Assembly: GCA_017998555.1 (NCBI GenBank) | Contig: JAGOCU010000099.1 | Location: 1 to 7,618, forward strand | DNA length: 7,618 nt | Direction: 5' to 3' | Origin: Thermoflexales bacterium | GTDB taxonomy: Bacteria > Chloroflexota > Anaerolineae > J036 > Brachytrichaceae | In this document: piece after piece, positions 1-6,001 of the stretch | How positions within the stretch are numbered: the first letter of the stretch is position 1 | Layout of the letters: each line of letters begins with the position of its first letter | The notes under the pieces: model-generated | Told to the model about the DNA's origin: nothing | What the model saw: only the letters and a program-made list of their open reading frames with translations | Database searches by the model: none | Program-made: the position numbers and the translations under genes

Positions 1-790
1 GGGCATCTTCGGCCGGCATCAGCTCAAACAAGGCGTTTTCCTGATCGACACCCACCCGCATACGCAAGGCGGCCCGCGCGCCCAAGCCTATCCACGTCAC
101 CGGACTCCCCTCAAATGCATTCATGACCCGCCACTTCAGGTCGGGCCGGTAATCATCGGGCGAGAACGGCTCGGCATGGGTCAGCCCGATCGGAATATTG
201 CGCCGACTCAACGCCCACACCCGGCTGCTCTCGCGCCAGCCAATCGGCCGCGGCTGGAGTGGTCCTGGCGCGTCATAAACCGCCTCAAGGGGCGCGCCGC
301 CCAGGGCGGGCCGGGCATAGTGCGTGACGCGTCCCGTGACCCCAAAACCCAGCCGTTTGTAGACCCGCATGGCGGCGGCGTTGCTCTGGCTCACTTCGAG
401 CGCCACCCGGGTGGCGCCTCGACCCGCTGAATAACGCATGCAAGTCGTTACCAGCGCGGTCGCGATGCCGCGCCCGCGGAAACTCGGATGCGTCCCAACA
501 TTACCGACCACCCAGGTATCTGACCGGGCCCGATTGCGCATCAACGACGCGTTGCCCACGATGCGGCCATCCTCGACCCACAGAAATCCGGTCGCGCCAT
601 CGGTCATGGACACATCGAAAACGCCGAAATTGCGCAACATGCGCAGCATTGCCTGACCCTCTTCGTCCGCGGGCTCGTCTCGAAATGCGGTTTCCAGGAG
701 ATCCGCCAGGGCGACGCCATCGCGGCGCGGGTCCATCGGCCGGATATGCGGATCGGTCGACGCAACGCTGCGTCCGAAGGAAATCACCAT
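1..790 (-). CDS. GNAT-family N-acetyltransferase, C-terminus cut by the window edge
   Basis: This is a probable acetyl-CoA-dependent N-acetyltransferase; its substrate cannot be told from sequence. The visible part is 263 residues and is open to the left edge. The N-terminal half is a typical GNAT domain: a first strand around IRPMD (residues 16-20), then WVVGNVGTHPSFRGRGIA (93-110), which holds the acetyl-CoA pyrophosphate-binding R-x-x-G-x-A loop (RGRGIA, 105-110), then LEVSQSNAAAMRVYKRLGF (131-149), the usual end of the fold. Residues from about 160 onward (with DLKW, 217-220, and ARAALRMRV, 239-247) do not fit a single 150-residue GNAT domain. They may be a second, degenerate GNAT-like domain, which is an inference. 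The ATG at 790 is the first in-frame start and lies 26 bases after the cdaA stop; a GTG follows directly. There is no clear Shine-Dalgarno. Same strand and tight spacing suggest it is the third gene of an argF-cdaA operon. Confidence 0.85.
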   Translation of the reverse strand, partial: MVISFGRSVASTDPHIRPMDPRRDGVALADLLETAFRDEPADEEGQAMLRMLRNFGVFDVSMTDGATGFLWVEDGRIVGNASLMRNRARSDTWVVGNVGTHPSFRGRGIATALVTTCMRYSAGRGATRVALEVSQSNAAAMRVYKRLGFGVTGRVTHYARPALGGAPLEAVYDAPGPLQPRPIGWRESSRVWALSRRNIPIGLTHAEPFSPDDYRPDLKWRVMNAFEGSPVTWIGLGARAALRMRVGVDQENALFELMPAEDA

Positions 791-816
791 GCGCGTCCAA
801 TCATACGCAACACGCT

Positions 817-1647
817 TCAGGAGTGCCGCTTGGGGGTCAGCCACCCGGGCAGCAGCGACGCGGCACGGCGCAGGCTCAGCGACGGCTGAAAGAGCTCGAT
901 CAGCGCGGCCTGCAGACTTTCGGGATCGACTTCAAAAACAAGCCGGCCCTCGTGGGCGATGCTGATCTTGCCGCGCTCCTCGGAAATGATGACGGCGATG
1001 GCATCCGTGCCTTCGGTGACGCCAATCCCGGCCCGGTGGCGCAGCCCAATTCGAAAATCATCCACGTGTTGCACCGTGAGCGGCAGCACGCAACCCGCCG
1101 CGGCGATGCGGCCGCCCCGGATGATGACACCCCCATCATGCAGTGCGGTGTTCGGATGAAAGATGGTGAGCAGCAGTTCCGGCGACAGCTTGGCGTCGAG
1201 GCGCACGCCAGTGTCGACCAGATCCTGCAACCCCGTCTCGCGCTCGACGATCATCAGCGCGCCGACATTTCGCGCCGCCAGGCGCTGCGCGGCATCCGAG
1301 ACCACCCGGACGGTCACCTCGAGATCGCTCCGCCGGGTCGTTGGCACAACGTCGGAGAAGCGCCCCAGGCGCTCGAGGGCGCGCCGCAATTCGGGCTGAA
1401 AGATGACCGGGATCGCAACCAGCAGCGCGGGAATCAGCGCCCGCATGATCAGACCGAACGTTGGCAACTGCGACAGGCCGCCCAGGATCGCGCCAATGAT
1501 GACGAGGACCATCAAGCCCCGCAGCAGGGGCACGGCCTGGGTGGCCCGCACCAGATACAGGGCGAAGAACACCACCGACGCGACCAGCGCGATGTCGACG
1601 ATCGCGAGGCCATTCAGCCGCTGCAGGATCCAGGGCAGTTCGGTCAT
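817..1647 (-). CDS. cdaA: Diadenylate cyclase CdaA, membrane-bound c-di-AMP synthase
   Basis: CdaA condenses two ATP into the second messenger c-di-AMP, which controls potassium and osmolyte transport and turgor in many bacteria. The protein is 276 residues. Three N-terminal membrane helices can be seen (about 16-34, 40-58 and 64-83), ending in the family's VIFQPELRRALERLG region (81-95). The cytoplasmic DAC domain follows: HPNTALHDGGVIIRG (164-178) carries the DGA-type motif as D171-G172-G173, and LRHRAGIG (202-209) carries the RHR motif (203-205) that binds ATP phosphates; ISEERG (221-226) is also typical. The frame is open upstream to an ATG at 1710, but the ATG at 1647 is preferred. It starts directly before the helices, gives the usual family length, and overlaps the argF stop by four bases (ATGA), implying translational coupling. 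The usual partner CdaR (YbbR) is not next to it; a GNAT gene is. The DGG in place of DGA is probably a tolerated variant. Confidence 0.96.
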   Translation of the reverse strand: MTELPWILQRLNGLAIVDIALVASVVFFALYLVRATQAVPLLRGLMVLVIIGAILGGLSQLPTFGLIMRALIPALLVAIPVIFQPELRRALERLGRFSDVVPTTRRSDLEVTVRVVSDAAQRLAARNVGALMIVERETGLQDLVDTGVRLDAKLSPELLLTIFHPNTALHDGGVIIRGGRIAAAGCVLPLTVQHVDDFRIGLRHRAGIGVTEGTDAIAVIISEERGKISIAHEGRLVFEVDPESLQAALIELFQPSLSLRRAASLLPGWLTPKRHS

Positions 1648-2567
1648 CCGGCCATCAACCTGACCAGCACGGCCTTTTGGGCGTGCAGGCGGTTTTCCGA
1701 CTGATCCCACAACCCGGATTGCGGCCCGTCGGCGACCTCGGCGCTGATCTCCTGGCCGCGATGAGCGGGCAAACAGTGCATCACGATCGCCCCGGGCCGC
1801 GCACCCGCCAACAACGCGCCGTTCACTTGATATGGCGGGAAGGTCTTCATCCGGGTCTCGGCTTCAGCCTCCTGACCCATGCTGACCCACACGTCGGTAT
1901 AGACCACTTCGGCGTCCTCGACCGCCGAATGAGGGTTGGCGGTTTGCACAATCGAACCGCCGGTTTCCTTTGCGTACGCCTCGGCTCGGGCCGCAACGTG
2001 GGCGGGGAGCTGATAGCCTTGCGGCGAGGCCACGCTCAGATGGCCGCCGAGCATCGTCACCGCGTAGGCGAGCGAGATGGCGACATTGTTGGCGTCGCCG
2101 ACAAACGCGACGTTGACCCCGCGCAAGTCGCCCTTGCGCTCGATGATCGTCATCACATCCGCCAGGGCCTGGCATGGGTGCTCGGTGTCGGACAAGCCGT
2201 TGATGACCGGCACCGACGAGTACTCCGCCAGCTCCAGGATATCAGCGTGAGAATACACGCGGGCCATGATGGCATCGGTGTAGCGCGAGAGCACACGAGC
2301 GATATCGGCCGGCGATTCGCGCTTGCCCATCTTCGCCTCGTCCGGGCCGATATAGAACGCATAGCCGCCAAGTTGGCGCATGGCCATCTCAAATGACACG
2401 CGCGTGCGCAGCGATGACTTGGTGAACAACATTGCCAGGGTCTTGTCACGCAGGAGCGGACGAGAAGCGCCGGCGCGAGTCTCCTGCTTCATTGTGATGG
2501 CGAGATCCAGCCACTCTTTGATCTCGGCCGGGGTGATGTCGGTCAACGATAGTAGATGCCTGGGCAT
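1644..2567 (-). CDS. argF: Ornithine carbamoyltransferase
   Basis: This enzyme transfers the carbamoyl group from carbamoyl phosphate to ornithine, giving citrulline in cytosolic arginine synthesis. At 307 residues it has normal family length and looks complete. The carbamoyl-phosphate loop is SLRTR (52-56), a variant of STRTR. HPCQ (130-133), the VAFVGDANNVAISL strand-loop (153-166), the ornithine-binding DVWVSMG segment (225-231) and the HCLPAHRG motif (264-271) are all in place. The SMG loop and HCLP motif point to ornithine rather than aspartate or N-acetylornithine as acceptor, although this cannot be settled without alignment. The ATG at 2567 is chosen because the family's N-terminal RHLLSLTDIT follows at once and because a TAGAAT hexamer ends seven bases upstream. 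Its stop overlaps the cdaA start (ATGA). No other arginine gene is visible in the window. Confidence 0.97.
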   Translation of the reverse strand: MPRHLLSLTDITPAEIKEWLDLAITMKQETRAGASRPLLRDKTLAMLFTKSSLRTRVSFEMAMRQLGGYAFYIGPDEAKMGKRESPADIARVLSRYTDAIMARVYSHADILELAEYSSVPVINGLSDTEHPCQALADVMTIIERKGDLRGVNVAFVGDANNVAISLAYAVTMLGGHLSVASPQGYQLPAHVAARAEAYAKETGGSIVQTANPHSAVEDAEVVYTDVWVSMGQEAEAETRMKTFPPYQVNGALLAGARPGAIVMHCLPAHRGQEISAEVADGPQSGLWDQSENRLHAQKAVLVRLMAG

Positions 2568-2573
2568 GGTCGA

Positions 2574-2579
2574 ATTCTA
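2574..2579 (-). promoter_or_regulatory. Candidate -10 box (TAGAAT) of argF, leaderless geometry
   Basis: On the minus strand TAGAAT matches the bacterial -10 consensus TATAAT in five of six bases. Exactly six bases separate it from the argF ATG, which places the expected transcription start on the A of that ATG. No Shine-Dalgarno precedes the ATG, and no convincing -35 box is seen at the usual distance (the hexamer there reads AGCATC). The same TAGAAT-N6-ATG arrangement recurs at 6600-6614. Function is inferred from position and this recurrence. Confidence 0.55.
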
Positions 2580-2601
2580 CCGTCGGCGGTCCCGGGGATG
2601 C

Positions 2602-2607
2602 TAGAGT
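2602..2607 (+). promoter_or_regulatory. Weak candidate -10 box (TAGAGT) for the phosphatase-like gene
   Basis: TAGAGT resembles the -10 consensus in four of six positions and lies 14 bases before the ATG at 2622, which would give a leader of about eight bases. The 54-base divergent gap must hold promoters for both directions, so a plus-strand promoter is expected near here. No -35 box is recognisable. Confidence 0.25.
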
Positions 2608-2621
2608 TGCGTCTCTTCACC

Positions 2622-4313
2622 ATGCTGCGCCGCTATTTCGGGCTCCTCCTCATCCTCGCGCTCACCCTTGCGGGTGCGCTGGCTGAGGCCATGCGGGATG
2701 ACCTGTGGCAACGCTATCAACGCTATGCCAGCCCATATCTTGGCCCTGTCGCGGCCGGCACGCCCGTAAACGCTTTGTCCAGCCGGGTCGTCGTCGTCAT
2801 CATCCGTGATTTGCGGCTGGACGTGTCGCGAAGCATGCCGACCTTGAATGCGCTGCGCGAACAAGGCGCGGATGTTGTCCTCACCTTGCCGGGTCCAACC
2901 TATCGCGCCCCGGCCTGGATGACGCTTCTGTCCGGCGCAACTCCCGAAATCCACGGCTTTACGACCAACGATACGATTGGCAAGGTCGCGCCAGACACCG
3001 TGCTGCGGCGCGCCCTGGCGGCCCGCCGAAATACCGTCGTCATCGGCGGGCAGATCTGGGAGGATGTTCTGAACAATGACATCCAGCGATTCGACCTGGC
3101 GCCGGCGCCGGTCAATGGCGATATCGACGCCGAGGCGGCGCGGGCGGCGGTTGAGGTCATCAACGACAGGTTGACGGCCGCCCAGTTGGTCATCCTCGAA
3201 CTGGAAGGCATGACAAACCGCGCCGACGCCCGATCCGTCGAACGGGTCGACGCCGCCCTGCGGGTCATCGCGGAGGCCGTCTCGGTTCCAGGTCCGCGCG
3301 CGACCGCGGCGCTTGTGGTGGTGGCCGATCACGGGGTGTTGTCGGATGGCTCTGACGGCGGCGAAGAAGACGCCATCGCCCGCATCCCCCTGGTCATGGC
3401 CGGCCTCGGCATCCGCCCGGGGGCGCGTCTGAGCGGGTCGGCCACCGCCTTTGCGCCGACGCTCGCCGCCCTGGCCGGGCTTGGCATGCCCGCCCAGGCT
3501 CAGGGGTCGATCCTGTCGGCGGCGCTGCAACCCGCGCCGCTGGAGGCCTCCGCGACTCAACTCGCAACGTTTTATGAAACGTGGAGCGAGGTCATCCGCC
3601 GACCGCGCTTCGCCGCCGAGTTGTATCGCGGCGCGCAACCGACGATCAGCGCTGGAAGCGAGAGCGCCTATCAGTCGCTCTACATTTCGATGACGGCAGC
3701 CGCCGAAGCCGTGCGCGAGGGGCGTCTCAACATGGAACGCGCCCAACGCCTGCCAGTCGTAGGCGGGGTCGCTTTGCTGTTGATCGCGGTTGCCGGCTTA
3801 TGCGTATCCGCCGGCGGGTGGCGGGCGCTGGCCGGGGGCGTGCTCATCCTGGCCGGCGCCGCGGCGTTTTTTGCGCTGGGCCGCGGCCACGAGCTCTCGC
3901 TGACCTCCATACCGGGCGGCCTGGTGGCGCCCTTCTATGACGAAACCGCCCGCGACGCCGCGACGGTGTTTGTGGTCGCGGGCTTGCTGGTTGCGATGAC
4001 GGCGGCGTCGCGCGAGGACGTGCTTCAGGCGATCACGTCTGTCATGTCGTCGCTGGGTCTGGCCGTGCTCGCGCTGCTGTGCCTGCCGCTCTACTTCTAT
4101 GCCCAGCAAGGCGCTGCATTCACTTGGGCGCTGCCGGACACACGCGTCCTCTTCGCGGCAATAACGGCGCTCACCGGCATCGCCGCGATCGATTTGCGCG
4201 TCCTGCCCGGCAACCTGCCCATTCCACTGGGCGCGTTGATCGCTGCCGGCGCGGCGCTCGTGTATTTGCTTCTGCGCCGGCGCCCGGCGCGGCGCTGGGA
4301 TTCCCGCCCATGA
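2622..4313 (+). CDS. Membrane protein with a degenerate alkaline-phosphatase-superfamily ectodomain
   Basis: The protein is 563 residues. An N-terminal signal anchor (about 5-23) precedes an extracytoplasmic domain (about 40-350) that resembles phosphodiesterase/sulfatase-like members of the alkaline phosphatase superfamily. It has a first strand VVVVIIRDLRLD (56-67), PTYRAPAWMTLLSGATPEIHG (92-112), VVVADHG (232-238) and PLVMAGLGIRPG (256-267). About six membrane helices form the C-terminus (about 377-396, 401-419, 446-462, 476-494, 509-525, 534-551). By eye, several catalytic positions are altered. The first metal Asp is shifted or replaced (RDLR where VDGLR is usual), the nucleophile position reads Arg or is offset (PTYRAPAW), the D-x-x-G-H segment reads EGMTN, and the late GGHGG motif reads GSDGG. 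Only the ADHG pair (D236, H237) is clearly kept, so it may not be an active hydrolase. An alternative start at 2598 would add eight residues; 2622 gives the simpler signal anchor. Its stop overlaps the next start as ATGA. Confidence 0.82.
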   Translation: MLRRYFGLLLILALTLAGALAEAMRDDLWQRYQRYASPYLGPVAAGTPVNALSSRVVVVIIRDLRLDVSRSMPTLNALREQGADVVLTLPGPTYRAPAWMTLLSGATPEIHGFTTNDTIGKVAPDTVLRRALAARRNTVVIGGQIWEDVLNNDIQRFDLAPAPVNGDIDAEAARAAVEVINDRLTAAQLVILELEGMTNRADARSVERVDAALRVIAEAVSVPGPRATAALVVVADHGVLSDGSDGGEEDAIARIPLVMAGLGIRPGARLSGSATAFAPTLAALAGLGMPAQAQGSILSAALQPAPLEASATQLATFYETWSEVIRRPRFAAELYRGAQPTISAGSESAYQSLYISMTAAAEAVREGRLNMERAQRLPVVGGVALLLIAVAGLCVSAGGWRALAGGVLILAGAAAFFALGRGHELSLTSIPGGLVAPFYDETARDAATVFVVAGLLVAMTAASREDVLQAITSVMSSLGLAVLALLCLPLYFYAQQGAAFTWALPDTRVLFAAITALTGIAAIDLRVLPGNLPIPLGALIAAGAALVYLLLRRRPARRWDSRP

Positions 4314-5098
4314 CGACGGCCGGTGCCGTCCCCGCCGTGATGGCCCAGATCGAAAACCCGCGTGTGGCCGAAGCGCTTGCCGGCGCGGCGGCGGGACTCG
4401 GTTGGCAGATCGTGTTCATCGAAGCGGCGATGCGCGGGCGGGGATATGACATCACCACTCAGCTCGTCCAACTGGGTCCGGTCCTGTTGGTGATCGATCT
4501 CAGTGAAGAGGCTGCGAACTGGGAGCGACTTGTCACGGCGGCAAAGACAAACCCTGCCACGCGCCGGATCCCCATTCTGGGCATCGGTCCGCATGAAGCC
4601 GCGCTGCGGGCGCATGCGGCCGGCTGCGACGTGGAGATGACAGCCGATGCCTTTGTTGCGGATCCAGGCGGGTGCCTGGCCGCGCGTGCGCGCCTCGACG
4701 ACAGGGCCGAACTCGCCCGACAGGCAGCCCTGCCCCTGCCGGAGACCGCCCGGCTCGCCATCGCCCAGTTCAACGCCGGCGAATACTTCGAGCAGCACGA
4801 GCGTTTTGAGCATGTCTGGCGGGCCGAGCCCGGGCCGGTCCGCCAGCTCTATCAGGGTCTGCTCCTGATCGGCGTCGCGTTTCTCCAAATCCAGCGCCGC
4901 AACGAGGCAGGCGCGCGCAAGACCTTCCAGCGCGCGCGACAGTACCTGACGGCGCTGCCCGACGTCTGCCAGACCGTCGACGTCGCCCGTTTCCGGGCCG
5001 AGGCCGAGGCCGCCCGGCGCGAGCTGGAGCGCCTGGGCCCCGAGCGCATCGATCAGTTCGATCCGGCCCTTTTCTGCCGGATTCACTTCGTCGCATAA
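4310..5098 (+). CDS. Receiver-like domain fused to a DUF309 domain
   Basis: This is a 262-residue, probably cytosolic protein with two parts. Residues about 9-120 have the alternating strand-helix pattern of a CheY-like receiver: VLLVIDLSEE (58-67) with D63 where the phospho-acceptor strand would end, then NPATRRIPILGIGPH (81-95), which matches the beta4 region. The N-terminal acidic pair of true receivers is not visible (the first strand reads VPAVMAQIENP), so it is probably a non-phosphorylated pseudo-receiver. The C-terminal part is DUF309, recognised by FNAGEYFEQHERFEHVWRAE (154-173) followed by RQLYQGLLLIGVAFLQIQRRN (178-198). Its histidine and glutamates are conserved, but the biochemical role of DUF309 is not established. 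The ATG at 4310 is chosen because it overlaps the upstream stop by four bases (ATGA) and fits the domain start. Translational coupling suggests it acts with, or is dosed with, the membrane phosphatase-like protein. Confidence 0.88.
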   Translation: MTTAGAVPAVMAQIENPRVAEALAGAAAGLGWQIVFIEAAMRGRGYDITTQLVQLGPVLLVIDLSEEAANWERLVTAAKTNPATRRIPILGIGPHEAALRAHAAGCDVEMTADAFVADPGGCLAARARLDDRAELARQAALPLPETARLAIAQFNAGEYFEQHERFEHVWRAEPGPVRQLYQGLLLIGVAFLQIQRRNEAGARKTFQRARQYLTALPDVCQTVDVARFRAEAEAARRELERLGPERIDQFDPALFCRIHFVA

Positions 5099-5104
5099 AA
5101 AGTT

Positions 5105-5147
5105 TTGAAACGAAGGCCCCTGGCTTCGCCAGGGGCCTTCGTTTCAA
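5105..5147 (+). terminator. Perfect 20-bp hairpin after the DUF309 gene, probable terminator
   Basis: The two arms (5105-5124 and 5128-5147) are exact reverse complements of 20 bases with a TTC loop. The hairpin starts six bases after the stop codon at 5096-5098. It lacks a proper U-run on the plus strand (AGTATT follows). The A-rich stretch before it gives a U-run when read on the minus strand. Its position argues for a terminator or 3'-end stabiliser of the phosphatase-DUF309 transcript. It may work in both directions. Confidence 0.7.
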
Positions 5148-5196
5148 GTATTCGGTCGTCGGCGTTCGTGACCACGTATCATTGGCGCTGTGCGCC

Positions 5197-5231
5197 GAAA
5201 TTCTTCATTCTGACTTCTGAATTCTGCATTC
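5197..5231. repeat. Heptanucleotide tandem repeat, about five units, just before fabL
   Basis: Five consecutive 7-base units can be laid end to end. The last three follow TGNNTTC exactly (TGACTTC, TGAATTC, TGCATTC), and the first two are degenerate but keep the final TTC. The array is pyrimidine-rich and unlike the surrounding G+C-rich sequence. It resembles the short tandemly repeated heptamers known from cyanobacteria and some other phyla. It ends three bases before the fabL ATG, so it occupies the ribosome-binding region and would be part of any 5' leader. Confidence 0.7.
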
Positions 5232-5234
5232 CCC

Positions 5235-5999
5235 ATGTCCTACGACTTCTCCAACAAAATCGCCTTGATCACCGGCAGCAGCCGCGGGATTGGCAAGACC
5301 ACCGCCCTGCACTTCGCCCGCATGGGCGCCGACATCGTCGTCAACTACTTTCGCAAGCGCGAAGCGGCCGAGGAAACCGCCCGCGAGATCGAAGCCCTCG
5401 GGCGCAAGGCCCTGGTCGTCAAGGCCGATGTCGGCGACCCGGACGACATTAATCGGATGTTTGCCGAAGTCGAGGCGTCCTTTGGCGCGCTCGATTTCCT
5501 GGTCAACAACGCCGCCTCGGGCTATATCCGGCCGGTCATGGAACAGAAGGTCAAGGGCTGGGACTGGACGATGAATATCAACGCCCGGTCCGCCCTGTTC
5601 ACCACCCAGAAGGCCGTCCCGCTCATGCGTAAGCGCGGCGGCGGCGCGATCGTCAACCTCAGCAGCATCGGGGCGGCCCGCACACTCCCGGATTACGTCG
5701 TCATCGGCGCCTCCAAAGGCGCGCTCGAGGCGGTCACCCGCTACTGCGCGGTTGAACTCTCGCCGGACAACATCGTCGTCAACGCCGTCTCCCCCGGAAT
5801 CATCGACACCGACGCCATCGAGCACTTTCAGTTCGCGGACCTGATGCTCAAGATCGGCACCGAGCGCACACCCGCCGGCCGGCTCGTCTCGCCCCAGGAT
5901 GTCGCCAACCTGGTCGCCTTTCTGTGCAGCCCGGAAGCCAACATGATCCGCGGCCAGGTGATCTTCATCGACGGCGGTTACATGGTCGCCACGCGTTAG
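5235..5999 (+). CDS. fabL: Enoyl-ACP reductase, FabL type (NADPH), SDR superfamily
   Basis: This enzyme reduces the trans-2 double bond of enoyl-ACP, the last step of each fatty-acid elongation cycle. The 254-residue protein is a short-chain dehydrogenase with the nucleotide loop TGSSRGIG (13-20), NNAASG (91-96) and a C-terminal IRGQVIFIDGG (238-248). Features close to Bacillus subtilis FabL are NNAASGxxRPVME (91-103), WDWTMNIN (109-116), AVELSPDNIVVNAVSPG (172-188) and TDAIEHF (192-198). The active-site tyrosine and lysine are Y154 and K161, a Y-x6-K spacing typical of enoyl reductases rather than the Y-x3-K of ketoreductases. The start is fixed by family length and by SNKIALITGSSRG beginning a few residues in. 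There is no Shine-Dalgarno; a heptamer repeat precedes the ATG directly. A Cas4-like gene follows after two bases. A general SDR oxidoreductase is the alternative, but the FabL-specific segments make that less likely. Confidence 0.93.
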   Translation: MSYDFSNKIALITGSSRGIGKTTALHFARMGADIVVNYFRKREAAEETAREIEALGRKALVVKADVGDPDDINRMFAEVEASFGALDFLVNNAASGYIRPVMEQKVKGWDWTMNINARSALFTTQKAVPLMRKRGGGAIVNLSSIGAARTLPDYVVIGASKGALEAVTRYCAVELSPDNIVVNAVSPGIIDTDAIEHFQFADLMLKIGTERTPAGRLVSPQDVANLVAFLCSPEANMIRGQVIFIDGGYMVATR

Positions 6000-6001
6000 G
6001 C

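Noticed and set aside
649..1704. Long plus-strand open frame opposite cdaA
   Set aside because: The opposite strand encodes a clear diadenylate cyclase. The plus-strand translation is rich in Arg, Gln, Asp and His with no motif, typical of antisense frames in G+C-rich DNA.
1648..1710. Upstream ATG extending CdaA by 21 residues
   Set aside because: The extension lies inside argF, is Pro/Gly/Lys-rich and precedes the normal family N-terminus. The ATGA overlap favours the start at 1647.
2598..2621. Alternative start of the phosphatase-like protein at 2598
   Set aside because: It is possible, but it adds eight residues before a complete signal anchor and has no better ribosome-binding site. It would also lie upstream of the candidate -10 box at 2602-2607.
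2601..3746. Long minus-strand open frame opposite the phosphatase-like gene
   Set aside because: The plus-strand product has coherent domains and helices. The minus-strand product is low-complexity and basic with no recognisable fold.
5177..5182. TATCAT as a -10 box for fabL
   Set aside because: It matches the consensus moderately and lies in the right gap, but no -35 box stands at a normal distance and the site has no second support, so it was not listed as a feature.
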